DNA of 15,560 nt, from assembly GCA_964346375.1 (NCBI GenBank), contig CAYFUL010000030.1:1-15560 (forward strand), written 5' to 3'. The notes under the pieces were generated by a model. That model saw nothing but the letters and a program-made list of their open reading frames with translations, searched no databases and was not told the origin of the DNA. Positions 1 through 6,865 of the stretch are shown here, piece by piece (within the stretch, counting starts at the first letter, position 1; each line of letters opens with the position of its first letter). The translations under genes and the position numbers were made by a program. This stretch comes from CAYFUL01 sp964346375. Its GTDB lineage: Bacteria > Bacillota > Clostridia > Tissierellales > Peptoniphilaceae.

Positions 1-1085
1 CTATGGGCATCTGAATAGAAAAATGCCCTTGCTTGAAGCATCCTATCTGGTGATAGTGCAACTCCCGGTACAATATTTGCTGGTGAAAATGCAGCTTGTT
101 CTACATCTTGGAAGAAGTTATCTGGATATTTATTTAGTACATATTCTCCAACTTCTATTAATGGAAAGTCCTTCTTTAGCCACATTTTAGTAAGGTCAAA
201 TGGATTTGTTGGATGCTTTTCTGCTTCATCTTCAGTCATTACTTGAATATACATCTTCCATTTTGGGAACATTCCCTTTTCTATGGCTTCATATAAATCT
301 CGTCCTGCACTTTCTCTGTCCTTTCCATTTACCATTTCTGACTCTTGGTCTGTAAAGTTTTGAATTCCCTGTTGAGATCTAAAGTGATATTTTACAAATA
401 CCCTCTCTCCATTTTCATTTATCATCGAGTAAGTATGGGATCCAAATCCGTGCATATATCTAAAGGATGATGGTATTCCTCTATCGGACATTGTAATAGT
501 AACTTGTAGCAGCGATTCTGGCAGGGAAGTCCAAAAGTCCCAGTTGGTATTTGGGCTTCTTAGATGAGATTTTGGATCTCTCTTTACTGCGTGATTAAGG
601 TCTATAAATTTCATCGGGTCTCTAAAGAAAAATACTGGTGTATTATTTCCAACTATGTCCCAGTTTCCATCTTCACTATAAAATCTTACTGCAAATCCTC
701 TAATGTCCCTTTCTGCATCGGCTGCTCCTCTTTCTCCTGCAACTGTACTCATTCTTGAAAATACTTTAGTCTTTTTTCCAACTTCTGAGAATAACTTTGC
801 CTTAGTATACTTAGTTATATCATTAGTTACAGTAAATTCTCCCCATGCACCCCATCCTTTTGCGTGCATTCTTCTTTCTGGAATTACCTCTCTATTAAAA
901 TGGGCATGCTTTTCAAATAGCCAAAAGTCTTGGATGGATATATGTCCTCTCTTTCCAGCTGTAAGGGTATCTTCGTTATTATCTACAACTTGTCCACCGG
1001 CACGTCGTAGTGTAGTATCTTCTACATTTTGATTTCTACTCTCTATGGGTTCGCCTAAACCATTTTTTTCCATTGGGTTTTTCAT
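1..1085 (-). CDS. katA: Heme catalase (KatA-like), C-terminus cut by window edge
   Basis: Breaks down hydrogen peroxide to water and oxygen in the cytoplasm using heme b. Translating the minus strand from the ATG at 1083-1085 gives about 361 uninterrupted residues running off the left edge; small-subunit catalases are usually about 480-500 residues, so roughly a quarter is missing. Visible hallmarks are the distal heme-side motif ERRMHAKG with His74, the segment STVAGERGAADAERDIRGFA near residue 110, VGNNTPVFFFRDP carrying the distal Asn, and the proximal RAFFYSDAH whose Tyr357 (bases 15-17) is the heme ligand. Start choice is supported by GGAGGA on the minus strand (complement of 1091-1096) five bases upstream. 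The residue before YSDAH is Phe, where most catalases have a small residue. It is transcribed divergently from ylxM. Family identity is certain; the symbol rests on overall similarity to monofunctional small-subunit catalases. Confidence 0.95.
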   Translation of the reverse strand, partial: MKNPMEKNGLGEPIESRNQNVEDTTLRRAGGQVVDNNEDTLTAGKRGHISIQDFWLFEKHAHFNREVIPERRMHAKGWGAWGEFTVTNDITKYTKAKLFSEVGKKTKVFSRMSTVAGERGAADAERDIRGFAVRFYSEDGNWDIVGNNTPVFFFRDPMKFIDLNHAVKRDPKSHLRSPNTNWDFWTSLPESLLQVTITMSDRGIPSSFRYMHGFGSHTYSMINENGERVFVKYHFRSQQGIQNFTDQESEMVNGKDRESAGRDLYEAIEKGMFPKWKMYIQVMTEDEAEKHPTNPFDLTKMWLKKDFPLIEVGEYVLNKYPDNFFQDVEQAAFSPANIVPGVALSPDRMLQARAFFYSDAH

Positions 1086-1090
1086 TTATA

Positions 1091-1096
1091 TCCTCC
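1091..1096 (-). promoter_or_regulatory. Ribosome binding site of catalase
   Basis: The complement reads GGAGGA, five bases from the ATG at 1083-1085. It fixes the start at MKNPMEKNG rather than at the second Met four codons later. Confidence 0.75.
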
Positions 1097-1175
1097 TTTT
1101 CTCTACTACAATAGCTTATAAAATTCATACCCAGAAAAACTTTATGCTATTCTTTTTTATAGATTAATAAAATTG

Positions 1176-1193
1176 GATTATTTTAATAAAATC
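1176..1193. promoter_or_regulatory. Imperfect inverted repeat in the catalase/ylxM divergent region
   Basis: An 18-base AT-rich dyad with 14 of 18 positions symmetric: outer arms GATT/AATC and a TTAA centre. It lies immediately upstream of the -35 box of the ylxM promoter and about 90 bases upstream of the catalase start. Its placement between a peroxide-defence gene and an SRP operon would suit an operator. It does not match the 7-1-7 spacing of the PerR box, so the regulator is not identifiable and chance symmetry in AT-rich DNA remains possible. Confidence 0.3.
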
Positions 1194-1194
1194 A

Positions 1195-1223
1195 TTGACA
1201 AGACTTACATTTACAGGTATTAT
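1195..1223 (+). promoter_or_regulatory. Sigma-A promoter of the ylxM-ffh operon
   Basis: A perfect -35 box TTGACA at 1195-1200, a 17-base spacer, and -10 box TATTAT at 1218-1223 (five of six consensus bases). The predicted transcript start is near 1230, about 34 bases upstream of the ylxM ATG. This is one of the clearest promoters in the window and probably drives the operon through rplS. Confidence 0.85.
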
Positions 1224-1263
1224 ATTAGGGGTCAAGATGAAAGGTTGACTCATAGGTGATATT

Positions 1264-1611
1264 ATGATTAAAGATATTATTGAAAAAAATACTCTACTGG
1301 ATTTTTATGGATCTCTACTTTCTACTAAACAGTTTCGTGCCTTAGAGATGTACTATTCCTACGATTACTCTTTAAATGAAATTGCAGAGGATATTGGAAT
1401 TACTAAACAGGCTGTCTCTGATAATATTAAACGTGGCGAACAGAACCTTTTAAAATTTGAGGAGAATTTAAAACTTATTGAGTCCTATAATAATAGACTT
1501 AAAACTAGAGATGAACTTTGTAGATTAGTAGATGAACTTGAAGAAAATTCTTTAGATATTGATTTAAATAGTTTGGAAAAGATAAAGATCATACTATCCG
1601 AGGAGGTGTAA
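1264..1611 (+). CDS. ylxM: YlxM/p13 family helix-turn-helix protein, SRP-associated
   Basis: A 115-residue protein of the YlxM (UPF0122) family, typical length about 105-120. Members are encoded just upstream of ffh in Firmicutes and have been linked to signal recognition particle function; the name reflects this linkage plus sequence. The N-terminal half resembles sigma-70 region 4: residues about 36-58 (SLNEIAEDIGITKQAVSDNI) form a helix-turn-helix. The C-terminal half is charged and probably helical. The start is preceded by AGGTGA at 1254-1259. The gene ends one base before the ffh ATG, and the ffh ribosome binding site AGGAGGTG (1601-1608) lies inside its last codons, so the two are probably translationally coupled. 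In many relatives ftsY precedes this gene; here a divergent catalase does instead. Confidence 0.92.
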   Translation: MIKDIIEKNTLLDFYGSLLSTKQFRALEMYYSYDYSLNEIAEDIGITKQAVSDNIKRGEQNLLKFEENLKLIESYNNRLKTRDELCRLVDELEENSLDIDLNSLEKIKIILSEEV

Positions 1612-1612
1612 G

Positions 1613-2950
1613 ATGGTTTTTGAATCACTTTCTGATAAATTGCAAAATACACTTTCTAAACTTAGAAGCAAGGGAAAACTTTCTGAGAAGGATATTGACG
1701 AGGCAATGAGAGAGGTAAGACTTGCTCTATTAGAAGCCGATGTAAACTTTAAGGTAGTTAAGGACTTTGTAAAAAAAGTTAAGGAAAAATCCCTTGGGGC
1801 AAATGTTCTTGAAAGTCTAACTCCTGGTCAACAGGTAATTAAAATTGTTAATGAAGAACTTACAAATCTTATGGGTAAAGAAGAAGTTAAAATCGACTAC
1901 TCTAAAAAACCTACCGTTATAATGATGTGTGGACTTCAAGGTGCTGGTAAAACTACTACAAGTGGTAAACTTGCAAATCTTATGAAAAAGCAAGGTAAAA
2001 GACCACTACTTGTAGCCTGCGACGTTTATAGACCAGCTGCAATTAAACAGTTACAAGTTGTGGGGGAGAGTGTAGATATTCCAGTTTTTTCCATGGGTGA
2101 TAAGATTAAACCTGTGGATATTTCAAAAGCTGCGGTGGAACATGGCATTAGACATAATAACGATGTAATTATTATAGATACTGCTGGACGACTTCACATT
2201 GACGAGGACTTAATGGATGAACTTATTGAAATAAATAAAGCTGTTAATCCTTCTGAAATTCTTCTAGTCCTTGACTCTATGACGGGGCAAGATGCAGTAA
2301 ATGTTGCTTCTACTTTTGATTCCCTACTTTCTCTTACAGGGGTAGTCCTTACTAAACTTGATGGAGATGCTAGAGGTGGAGCTGCTCTCTCCATAAGAGC
2401 CGTTACAGATAAGCCTATTAAATTTATTGCAATGGGCGAAAAAATGGATCAAATAGAAGTTTTCCACCCTGATAGAATGGCTTCTAGAATCCTTGGTATG
2501 GGAGATGTACTTAGTCTAATTGAAAAGGCACAAAGTGCTGTTGATGAAAAGAAGGCTAGGGAAATGGAGGAGAAGTTTAGAACTTCTACCTTTACCTTTG
2601 ATGACTTTTTAGATCAAATAGAACAGATGAGAAATTTAGGCCCTCTTGAGGACTTACTTGGTATGATTCCAGGAATGAATAATAAGGCACTAAAAAACAT
2701 TAAAATCGACGAAAAGGACTTTGCAAAAGTTGAGGCCATTATTAGATCGATGACTAAGGAAGAGAGAACTAAGCCTGAAATTATTGATATCTCTCGTAGA
2801 AAGAGAATTAGCAACGGTAGTGGAACTACTCCTGCTGATGTAAATAGACTGGTTAAGCAATTTAGAGATATGAAGAAGATGATGAAGCAGTTTGGCAATA
2901 TGGAGAAGGGCTTTAAAAAGAAAAAGCTAAAACTCCCATTTTCATTTTAG
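1613..2950 (+). CDS. ffh: Signal recognition particle GTPase Ffh (SRP54)
   Basis: The protein subunit of the bacterial signal recognition particle; with 4.5S/scRNA it binds signal sequences on nascent chains and delivers ribosomes to FtsY at the membrane. At 445 residues it has the family's normal length. The N domain (about 1-90) is followed by the G domain: P-loop GLQGAGKTTT at 107-116, DTAGR at 189-193, TKLD at 247-250, then DGDARGG. The methionine-rich M domain begins near 325 and contains the SRP-RNA binding helix-turn-helix with SRRKRI at 394-399 and SGT just after, then the MKKMMKQF helix. The start follows AGGAGGTG by four bases. About 44 bases of AT-rich spacer separate it from rpsP. 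Confidence 0.98.
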   Translation: MVFESLSDKLQNTLSKLRSKGKLSEKDIDEAMREVRLALLEADVNFKVVKDFVKKVKEKSLGANVLESLTPGQQVIKIVNEELTNLMGKEEVKIDYSKKPTVIMMCGLQGAGKTTTSGKLANLMKKQGKRPLLVACDVYRPAAIKQLQVVGESVDIPVFSMGDKIKPVDISKAAVEHGIRHNNDVIIIDTAGRLHIDEDLMDELIEINKAVNPSEILLVLDSMTGQDAVNVASTFDSLLSLTGVVLTKLDGDARGGAALSIRAVTDKPIKFIAMGEKMDQIEVFHPDRMASRILGMGDVLSLIEKAQSAVDEKKAREMEEKFRTSTFTFDDFLDQIEQMRNLGPLEDLLGMIPGMNNKALKNIKIDEKDFAKVEAIIRSMTKEERTKPEIIDISRRKRISNGSGTTPADVNRLVKQFRDMKKMMKQFGNMEKGFKKKKLKLPFSF

Positions 2951-2994
2951 TATATAATTAATTTATATAGAATTTTATTTTGGAGGTGAATTTA

Positions 2995-3327
2995 ATGGCA
3001 GTTAAAATTAGACTTAGAAGAATGGGTTCAAAGAAGAATCCTTTTTATAGAATTGTAGTTGCAGACTCTCGTAGTCCGAGAGATGGTAAATTTATCGAGG
3101 AGATTGGATACTATAATCCTCTAACAGAGCCTAAGACAGTTAAAATTAACAGTGAAAAGGCGGCTGACTGGATAAGAAAAGGCGCAAAGCCAACTTATAC
3201 TGTTGAAAGACTACTAAAGGCTAATGAAATTTTGGCAAATTCATCAGCAAAGGCTGAGGAAGTAGAAGAAGCAGTTAATGCTGAAAATACTGAAGAAGTA
3301 GCTGAAACTGAGGAAGTTGCTGAATAA
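2995..3327 (+). CDS. rpsP: Small ribosomal subunit protein bS16
   Basis: bS16 is a small-subunit ribosomal protein needed for 30S assembly. The ATG at 2995 is chosen because GGAGGTGA (2982-2989) lies just upstream and the product then begins MAVKIRLRRMGSKKNPFYRI, the canonical bS16 N-terminus; an in-frame ATG at 2980 would add five non-conserved residues and lacks a binding site. Residues 1-84 are the ordinary core. The remaining about 26 residues form a strongly acidic, low-complexity tail of Glu, Ala and Val containing a tandem TEEVAE repeat, making the protein 110 residues against the usual 80-90. Extended acidic or Ala-rich tails on S16 occur in some Firmicutes; their role is not known to me. 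It is second of the ribosomal block after ffh. Confidence 0.97.
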   Translation: MAVKIRLRRMGSKKNPFYRIVVADSRSPRDGKFIEEIGYYNPLTEPKTVKINSEKAADWIRKGAKPTYTVERLLKANEILANSSAKAEEVEEAVNAENTEEVAETEEVAE

Positions 3328-3347
3328 GATCCGAATGGAGGATTCAG

Positions 3348-3587
3348 ATGATAGAATTAGTTGAATACATTGCTAAATCACTAGTAGATAATGTCGATGG
3401 TGTTAGAGTGTTAAAAGAAGAAGATGAAGAGGGCAATATTGATATTGTTCTAAAGGTTTCCCAAGAAGATATGGGAAAAATAATAGGTAAGCAAGGCAAA
3501 ATTGCCAAGTCCATAAGAGATCTTCTAAAGGCTATTTCCCTTAAGGAGAACATTAGAATCAATTTAAAAATTGAGGAACTAAATTGA
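3348..3587 (+). CDS. khpA: KhpA, small KH-domain RNA-binding protein (YlqC)
   Basis: A 79-residue single KH-domain protein. In other Firmicutes KhpA partners KhpB/EloR and binds RNA, affecting cell elongation and division. The KH signature GXXG appears as GKQG at residues 47-50 within GKIIGKQGKIAKSIRDLL, and the length matches the family (about 75-80). GGAGG at 3336-3340 precedes the ATG by seven bases. Its TGA overlaps the TTG start of rimM by two bases. Placement between rpsP and rimM is conserved in many Firmicutes and supports the name. Confidence 0.95.
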   Translation: MIELVEYIAKSLVDNVDGVRVLKEEDEEGNIDIVLKVSQEDMGKIIGKQGKIAKSIRDLLKAISLKENIRINLKIEELN

Positions 3588-4084
3588 CAAATACAACTTG
3601 TGTTGGAAAGATTAATAATACCCATGGAATAAAGGGTTATTTAAAAATTGAGCCCTATACTAACGATATTGAAAGATTTTCAGACCTTGACTACCTATTA
3701 GTTGGGGAAGACTTTCAAAAATATAGTATAGAAAATGTCTTTTACAAGGGCAGATTTGCCTTTATAAAGTTTAAAGAATTTGACAATATTAACTTGGTAC
3801 TAAAGTTTAAGAATTTCTTCGTATATATTTACGATAAGGACAGGGTTGTACTTCCAGAGGACAGCTACTTTATAAGCGATCTTATTGGCTGTAAGGTAGT
3901 GGACCTTAACAATAACCATATTGGTGAAATAGTTGAAGTAATTGAAAATCCTGTAAACGACGTATATGTAGTAAAGGATAATTCTTCAGAGTACTTAATT
4001 CCTGCAAGGAAGGAATTTGTTAAATCTGTAAATATTGATAAAAAGACTGTTGTAGTTGATCCCATAGAGGGGATGGTAAATTGA
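3584..4084 (+). CDS. rimM: Ribosome maturation factor RimM
   Basis: Binds S19 in the 30S head and helps 16S rRNA processing and 30S assembly. The N-terminal RimM domain shows VGKINNTHGIKGYLKIEPYT at residues 7-26, the family signature. The C-terminal PRC-barrel domain (about 90-166) includes DLIGCKVVDLNNNHIGEIVEV and EYLIPARKEFVKSVN. At 166 residues it is of normal length. The start is a TTG at 3584-3586 that overlaps the khpA stop in ATTGA. GAGGA six bases or so upstream and the lack of any earlier in-frame Met before the signature support it. Overlaps at both ends suggest translational coupling with khpA and trmD. Confidence 0.95.
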   Translation: MTNTTCVGKINNTHGIKGYLKIEPYTNDIERFSDLDYLLVGEDFQKYSIENVFYKGRFAFIKFKEFDNINLVLKFKNFFVYIYDKDRVVLPEDSYFISDLIGCKVVDLNNNHIGEIVEVIENPVNDVYVVKDNSSEYLIPARKEFVKSVNIDKKTVVVDPIEGMVN

Positions 4085-4818
4085 AAATTTCAGTACTCAC
4101 ATTATTTCCTGAAGTCTTTAATGAGCTTAATAGCTATTCCATAATTGGAAGGGCAGTTGAAGAAGGCATTGTAAGTATTGAGTATATTAATATAAGAGAT
4201 TACTCAACTAACAAGCATAAAAAGGTAGACGACTATCCCTACGGGGGAGGTCCGGGAATGTTAATGACCCCTCAGCCTATTTATGACACCATAATGGATG
4301 TAAAAAAAGAGAACTCAAAAGTAATATACCTTTCTCCACAGGGAAGGGTACTAGACCAACAGAAGCTAATGGAATTAAAGGATGAGATTCATTTAATTCT
4401 TTTAAACGGTCACTACGAGGGAGTGGATCAAAGGGTACTGGATCTATGTGTAGATGAAGAGATTTCCATTGGAGATTATGTACTAACTGGTGGAGAATTT
4501 GGATCTATGGTACTTATGGATGGTATAATTAGGCTATTGCCTGGTGTTTTATCGGATACACAGTCCTATGAAGATGAATCACATTTTGGTGGTATACTTG
4601 AATATCCTCAATACACTAGACCATACGAGTTTAAAGGTATTAAGGTACCAAATGTACTTCTAAGTGGCAATCACAAGGATATTTCTGATTTTAGAAGGAG
4701 AGCATCCTTAGAAGTAACTTTAAAAAAACGTCCTGATTTAATTGACGAGGATACTCTGTCAGTGGAGGACAAATTAATTTTAAAAGAACTCTTGGAAGGA
4801 GGTAAGAATCATGAATGA
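4081..4818 (+). CDS. trmD: tRNA (guanine-37-N1)-methyltransferase TrmD
   Basis: Transfers methyl from S-adenosylmethionine to N1 of G37 in tRNAs with a G36pG37 sequence, preventing +1 frameshifting. It is a SPOUT-class trefoil-knot dimer. Visible motifs: GGGPGM at 55-60, YLSPQGR at 83-89, LLNGHYEGVDQR at 107-118 and SIGDYVLTGGE at 129-139, which build the cofactor knot, and the YPQYTRP segment at 175-181. Length 245 is normal. The start is again a TTG overlapping the preceding stop (rimM TGA at 4082-4084), with GAGGGG about seven bases upstream. The end overlaps the rplS start by eight bases, and the rplS binding site lies within its last codons. Confidence 0.97.
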   Translation: MKISVLTLFPEVFNELNSYSIIGRAVEEGIVSIEYINIRDYSTNKHKKVDDYPYGGGPGMLMTPQPIYDTIMDVKKENSKVIYLSPQGRVLDQQKLMELKDEIHLILLNGHYEGVDQRVLDLCVDEEISIGDYVLTGGEFGSMVLMDGIIRLLPGVLSDTQSYEDESHFGGILEYPQYTRPYEFKGIKVPNVLLSGNHKDISDFRRRASLEVTLKKRPDLIDEDTLSVEDKLILKELLEGGKNHE

Positions 4819-5158
4819 TATTATAAGAGCAATTGAAGCTGAACAAATAAAAGAAGTAACAAAATTTAACGTTGGAGATACTATTGCTGTTTCCTACAGA
4901 ATTATAGAAGGTAGCAGAGAGAGAGTTCAGGTTTTTGAAGGAACTGTAATTAAGAAACAAGGTTCTGGTTCAAGAAAGACATTTACAGTTAGAAGACTTT
5001 CTTACGGAATTGGAGTTGAAAGAACTTTCCCACTTTACTCACCAAGAATCGCAGACATTAAAGTAACTAGACGTGGTAAAGTTAGAAGATCTAAGCTATA
5101 CTACCTAAGAGATAGACAAGGTAAGGCAGCTAAGGTAAAGGAAAAAACAAATTATTAA
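4811..5158 (+). CDS. rplS: Large ribosomal subunit protein bL19
   Basis: bL19 sits at the interface between the 50S and 30S subunits. At 115 residues it has the standard length. Recognisable segments are FNVGDTIAVSYRIIEGSRER near residue 20, VFEGTVIKKQGSGSRKTFTVR and the C-terminal KVRRSKLYYLRDRQGKAAKV. The ATG at 4811 is preceded by GGAGGT at 4798-4803. It overlaps the end of trmD by eight bases, so expression is probably coupled. It is the last gene of the SRP/ribosome operon; a hairpin followed by Ts lies 4 bases downstream. Confidence 0.98.
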   Translation: MNDIIRAIEAEQIKEVTKFNVGDTIAVSYRIIEGSRERVQVFEGTVIKKQGSGSRKTFTVRRLSYGIGVERTFPLYSPRIADIKVTRRGKVRRSKLYYLRDRQGKAAKVKEKTNY

Positions 5159-5162
5159 TCGT

Positions 5163-5201
5163 TAGGACTGGAGGTCTTTATGACTTAAAGTCCTATTTTT
5201 T
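5163..5201 (+). terminator. Hairpin plus T-run after rplS (terminator or attenuator)
   Basis: TAGGACT at 5163-5169 pairs with AGTCCTA at 5189-5195, followed at once by TTTTTT at 5196-5201. The loop is 19 bases, long for an intrinsic terminator. It contains GGAGG at 5170-5174 and, five bases on, ATG ACT TAA (5180-5188), a two-codon frame. The downstream GH18 ribosome binding site starts only a few bases after the T-run, leaving no obvious room for a promoter, so partial termination of rplS transcripts is a reasonable reading. Confidence 0.45.
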
Positions 5202-5212
5202 ATAGGTGAATT

Positions 5213-6865
5213 ATGAAAAAGATTTTAACATTACTGCTAGTAATGATTATGTTAGGAGTAGGGGCCTTTTATTTTTTAGGAAATAGGGCAAGTAACGAAA
5301 GCAGTAAGAAGTATAGCGGATTTAATTTTATTAGTGAATCAAATGTAATAGATAGTGAAGACTTTGATAGGGTAGATGGACAGTATTTTTTATCCCTAGA
5401 CTATATAAAAGATCATATAGACGAAAATGTTAAGTACGACGAAAATACAAAGACATTGACATTTAATAATGAATATGGGGAAAAGATCTACAAGGTTGGA
5501 GAGTATGAAGGAACAATAAATGGCCAGAGGATTTTACTAAGGGATACTGTAAAAGAAGAAGATGGTAAAATTTTAGTACCAATAGAGGCATTTATATACG
5601 ACTACCATTTGGATTTAAGATATATAGAAGATAAAAAAGTACTACTAATGGATAATCACAATAGAGAGTATGCAGTAGGAACTCCTGGAGGAAATGGAGT
5701 TAATATGAGGGAAGAACCATCCTTAACTTCTCCAATAGTTTCAATTCTTCAGGAGGATGATAAATTATTTGTCTACGGCATAGAAAACGACTGGTACAAG
5801 GTTAGAGAAGTAGATGGATACATGGGATACATTAGAAGTGATATGTTAAATGTAGAACTTGTAGATGGAGAATATGTAGTAGATAGACCTACAGATAAGA
5901 AAATAGAAAATCTAATAAATATAACGTGGGACTATACCTATGGCAATCAGTCAGATGAAAGCGTAGAGAGAATAAGTTCTATAAAGGGACTAGACGTAAT
6001 ATGTCCAACATGGTTTTCCATAGCAGATAAAGATGGAAATATTACTGATAGGGGAAGAAGGGACTATGTAGAAAAATATAAAGCTCTTGGAATAGACGTA
6101 TGGGGATATTTGGATAACTCCTTTGACCCAGAAATTACCAATGCAACTCTATCAGACCCAGCAAAGCGAAAGAAGATAATAGATAAAACACTAGAGCTAT
6201 GTAAAAAATATGGATTAGTGGGAATAAATATAGACTTTGAGCATGTAAATTTAGGAGATAGGGATAATATTACTAAGTTTATGGAGGAACTATACCCTGT
6301 ATTTAACGCAGAGGGTATGCCGGTAAGTATAGATGTAACTCCACAGATATCAAGAGATGTGACAAAGGAGCTTTACGACAGAGCGGCTCTTTCAAATGTA
6401 AGCGACTATGTAATAGTAATGGCATACGACCAACACTGGGCAAGTTCCGAAAAAGAAGGTTCAGTTGCACAGTATAAATGGGTAGAGGGAAATATAAACA
6501 ACCTATTTAGATCAATTCCAAGGGAGAAGATTGTACTAGCAGTGCCTTTTTATGGAAGAGTATGGACAGTTGAAAATGGAAAGGTAACATCATCAGTTGC
6601 AACAATGCCGCAAATGAGTAGAATAATGAATTTTAATAATCCACAGTGGGACAAGGAATCAGGACAGTACTATGTAGAATATACAGATGGAAATGCAACA
6701 AAAAAACTTTGGGTAGAAGATGGGGACTCCCTGGAATTAAAAAGCTCACTAGTATTAAAGTACAATCTAGGGGGAATAGCAAGTTGGAGAAAGGGGTTTG
6801 AATCCCAAGATGCATTTAGCGTAATAGATAATGTACTTAGGGCAAGTAAATATTATGGACGTTAG
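5213..6865 (+). CDS. Secreted GH18-family glycosidase with SH3 domain (SleL/YaaH-like)
   Basis: A predicted extracytoplasmic cell-wall-active glycoside hydrolase 18 protein, 550 residues. Residues 1-24 are a signal peptide or anchor (two Lys then a hydrophobic run), without a lipobox Cys. Residues about 40-150 resemble the copper-amine-oxidase-N type stalk/binding domain. Residues about 153-217 (VNMREEPSLTSPIV, WYKVR, GYMGYIRSD) are a bacterial SH3 domain, which often binds peptidoglycan. Residues about 236-545 form the GH18 barrel, ending in NLGGIASWRKGFE. The catalytic strand reads GINIDFE at 337-343: Asp341 and the acid Glu343 are kept, while the first Asp of the classical DxxDxDxE is replaced by Val and the second by Asn. 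MAYDQHW is also present. Spore-lytic SleL/YaaH proteins show similar variation, but sporulation cannot be inferred. AGGTGA precedes the start. Its 3' end overlaps the next gene. Confidence 0.9.
   Translation: MKKILTLLLVMIMLGVGAFYFLGNRASNESSKKYSGFNFISESNVIDSEDFDRVDGQYFLSLDYIKDHIDENVKYDENTKTLTFNNEYGEKIYKVGEYEGTINGQRILLRDTVKEEDGKILVPIEAFIYDYHLDLRYIEDKKVLLMDNHNREYAVGTPGGNGVNMREEPSLTSPIVSILQEDDKLFVYGIENDWYKVREVDGYMGYIRSDMLNVELVDGEYVVDRPTDKKIENLINITWDYTYGNQSDESVERISSIKGLDVICPTWFSIADKDGNITDRGRRDYVEKYKALGIDVWGYLDNSFDPEITNATLSDPAKRKKIIDKTLELCKKYGLVGINIDFEHVNLGDRDNITKFMEELYPVFNAEGMPVSIDVTPQISRDVTKELYDRAALSNVSDYVIVMAYDQHWASSEKEGSVAQYKWVEGNINNLFRSIPREKIVLAVPFYGRVWTVENGKVTSSVATMPQMSRIMNFNNPQWDKESGQYYVEYTDGNATKKLWVEDGDSLELKSSLVLKYNLGGIASWRKGFESQDAFSVIDNVLRASKYYGR

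Noticed and set aside
564..1032. Plus-strand open frames of 64 and 109 codons
   Set aside because: They lie wholly inside the catalase gene on the other strand, have Ser/Cys-rich shadow composition and no ribosome binding sites.
1231..1249. GTCAA/TTGAC inverted repeat at the 5' end of the ylxM transcript
   Set aside because: Only five base pairs with a nine-base loop; too weak to call a riboswitch or regulatory stem without comparative data.
2953..2958. TATAAT-like -10 box between ffh and rpsP
   Set aside because: No acceptable -35 box lies 15-19 bases upstream; the spacer is uniformly AT-rich, so the hexamer is likely coincidental.
3333..3345. GAAT/ATTC repeat enclosing the khpA ribosome binding site
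   Set aside because: A four-base AT-rich stem is expected by chance and would be unstable.
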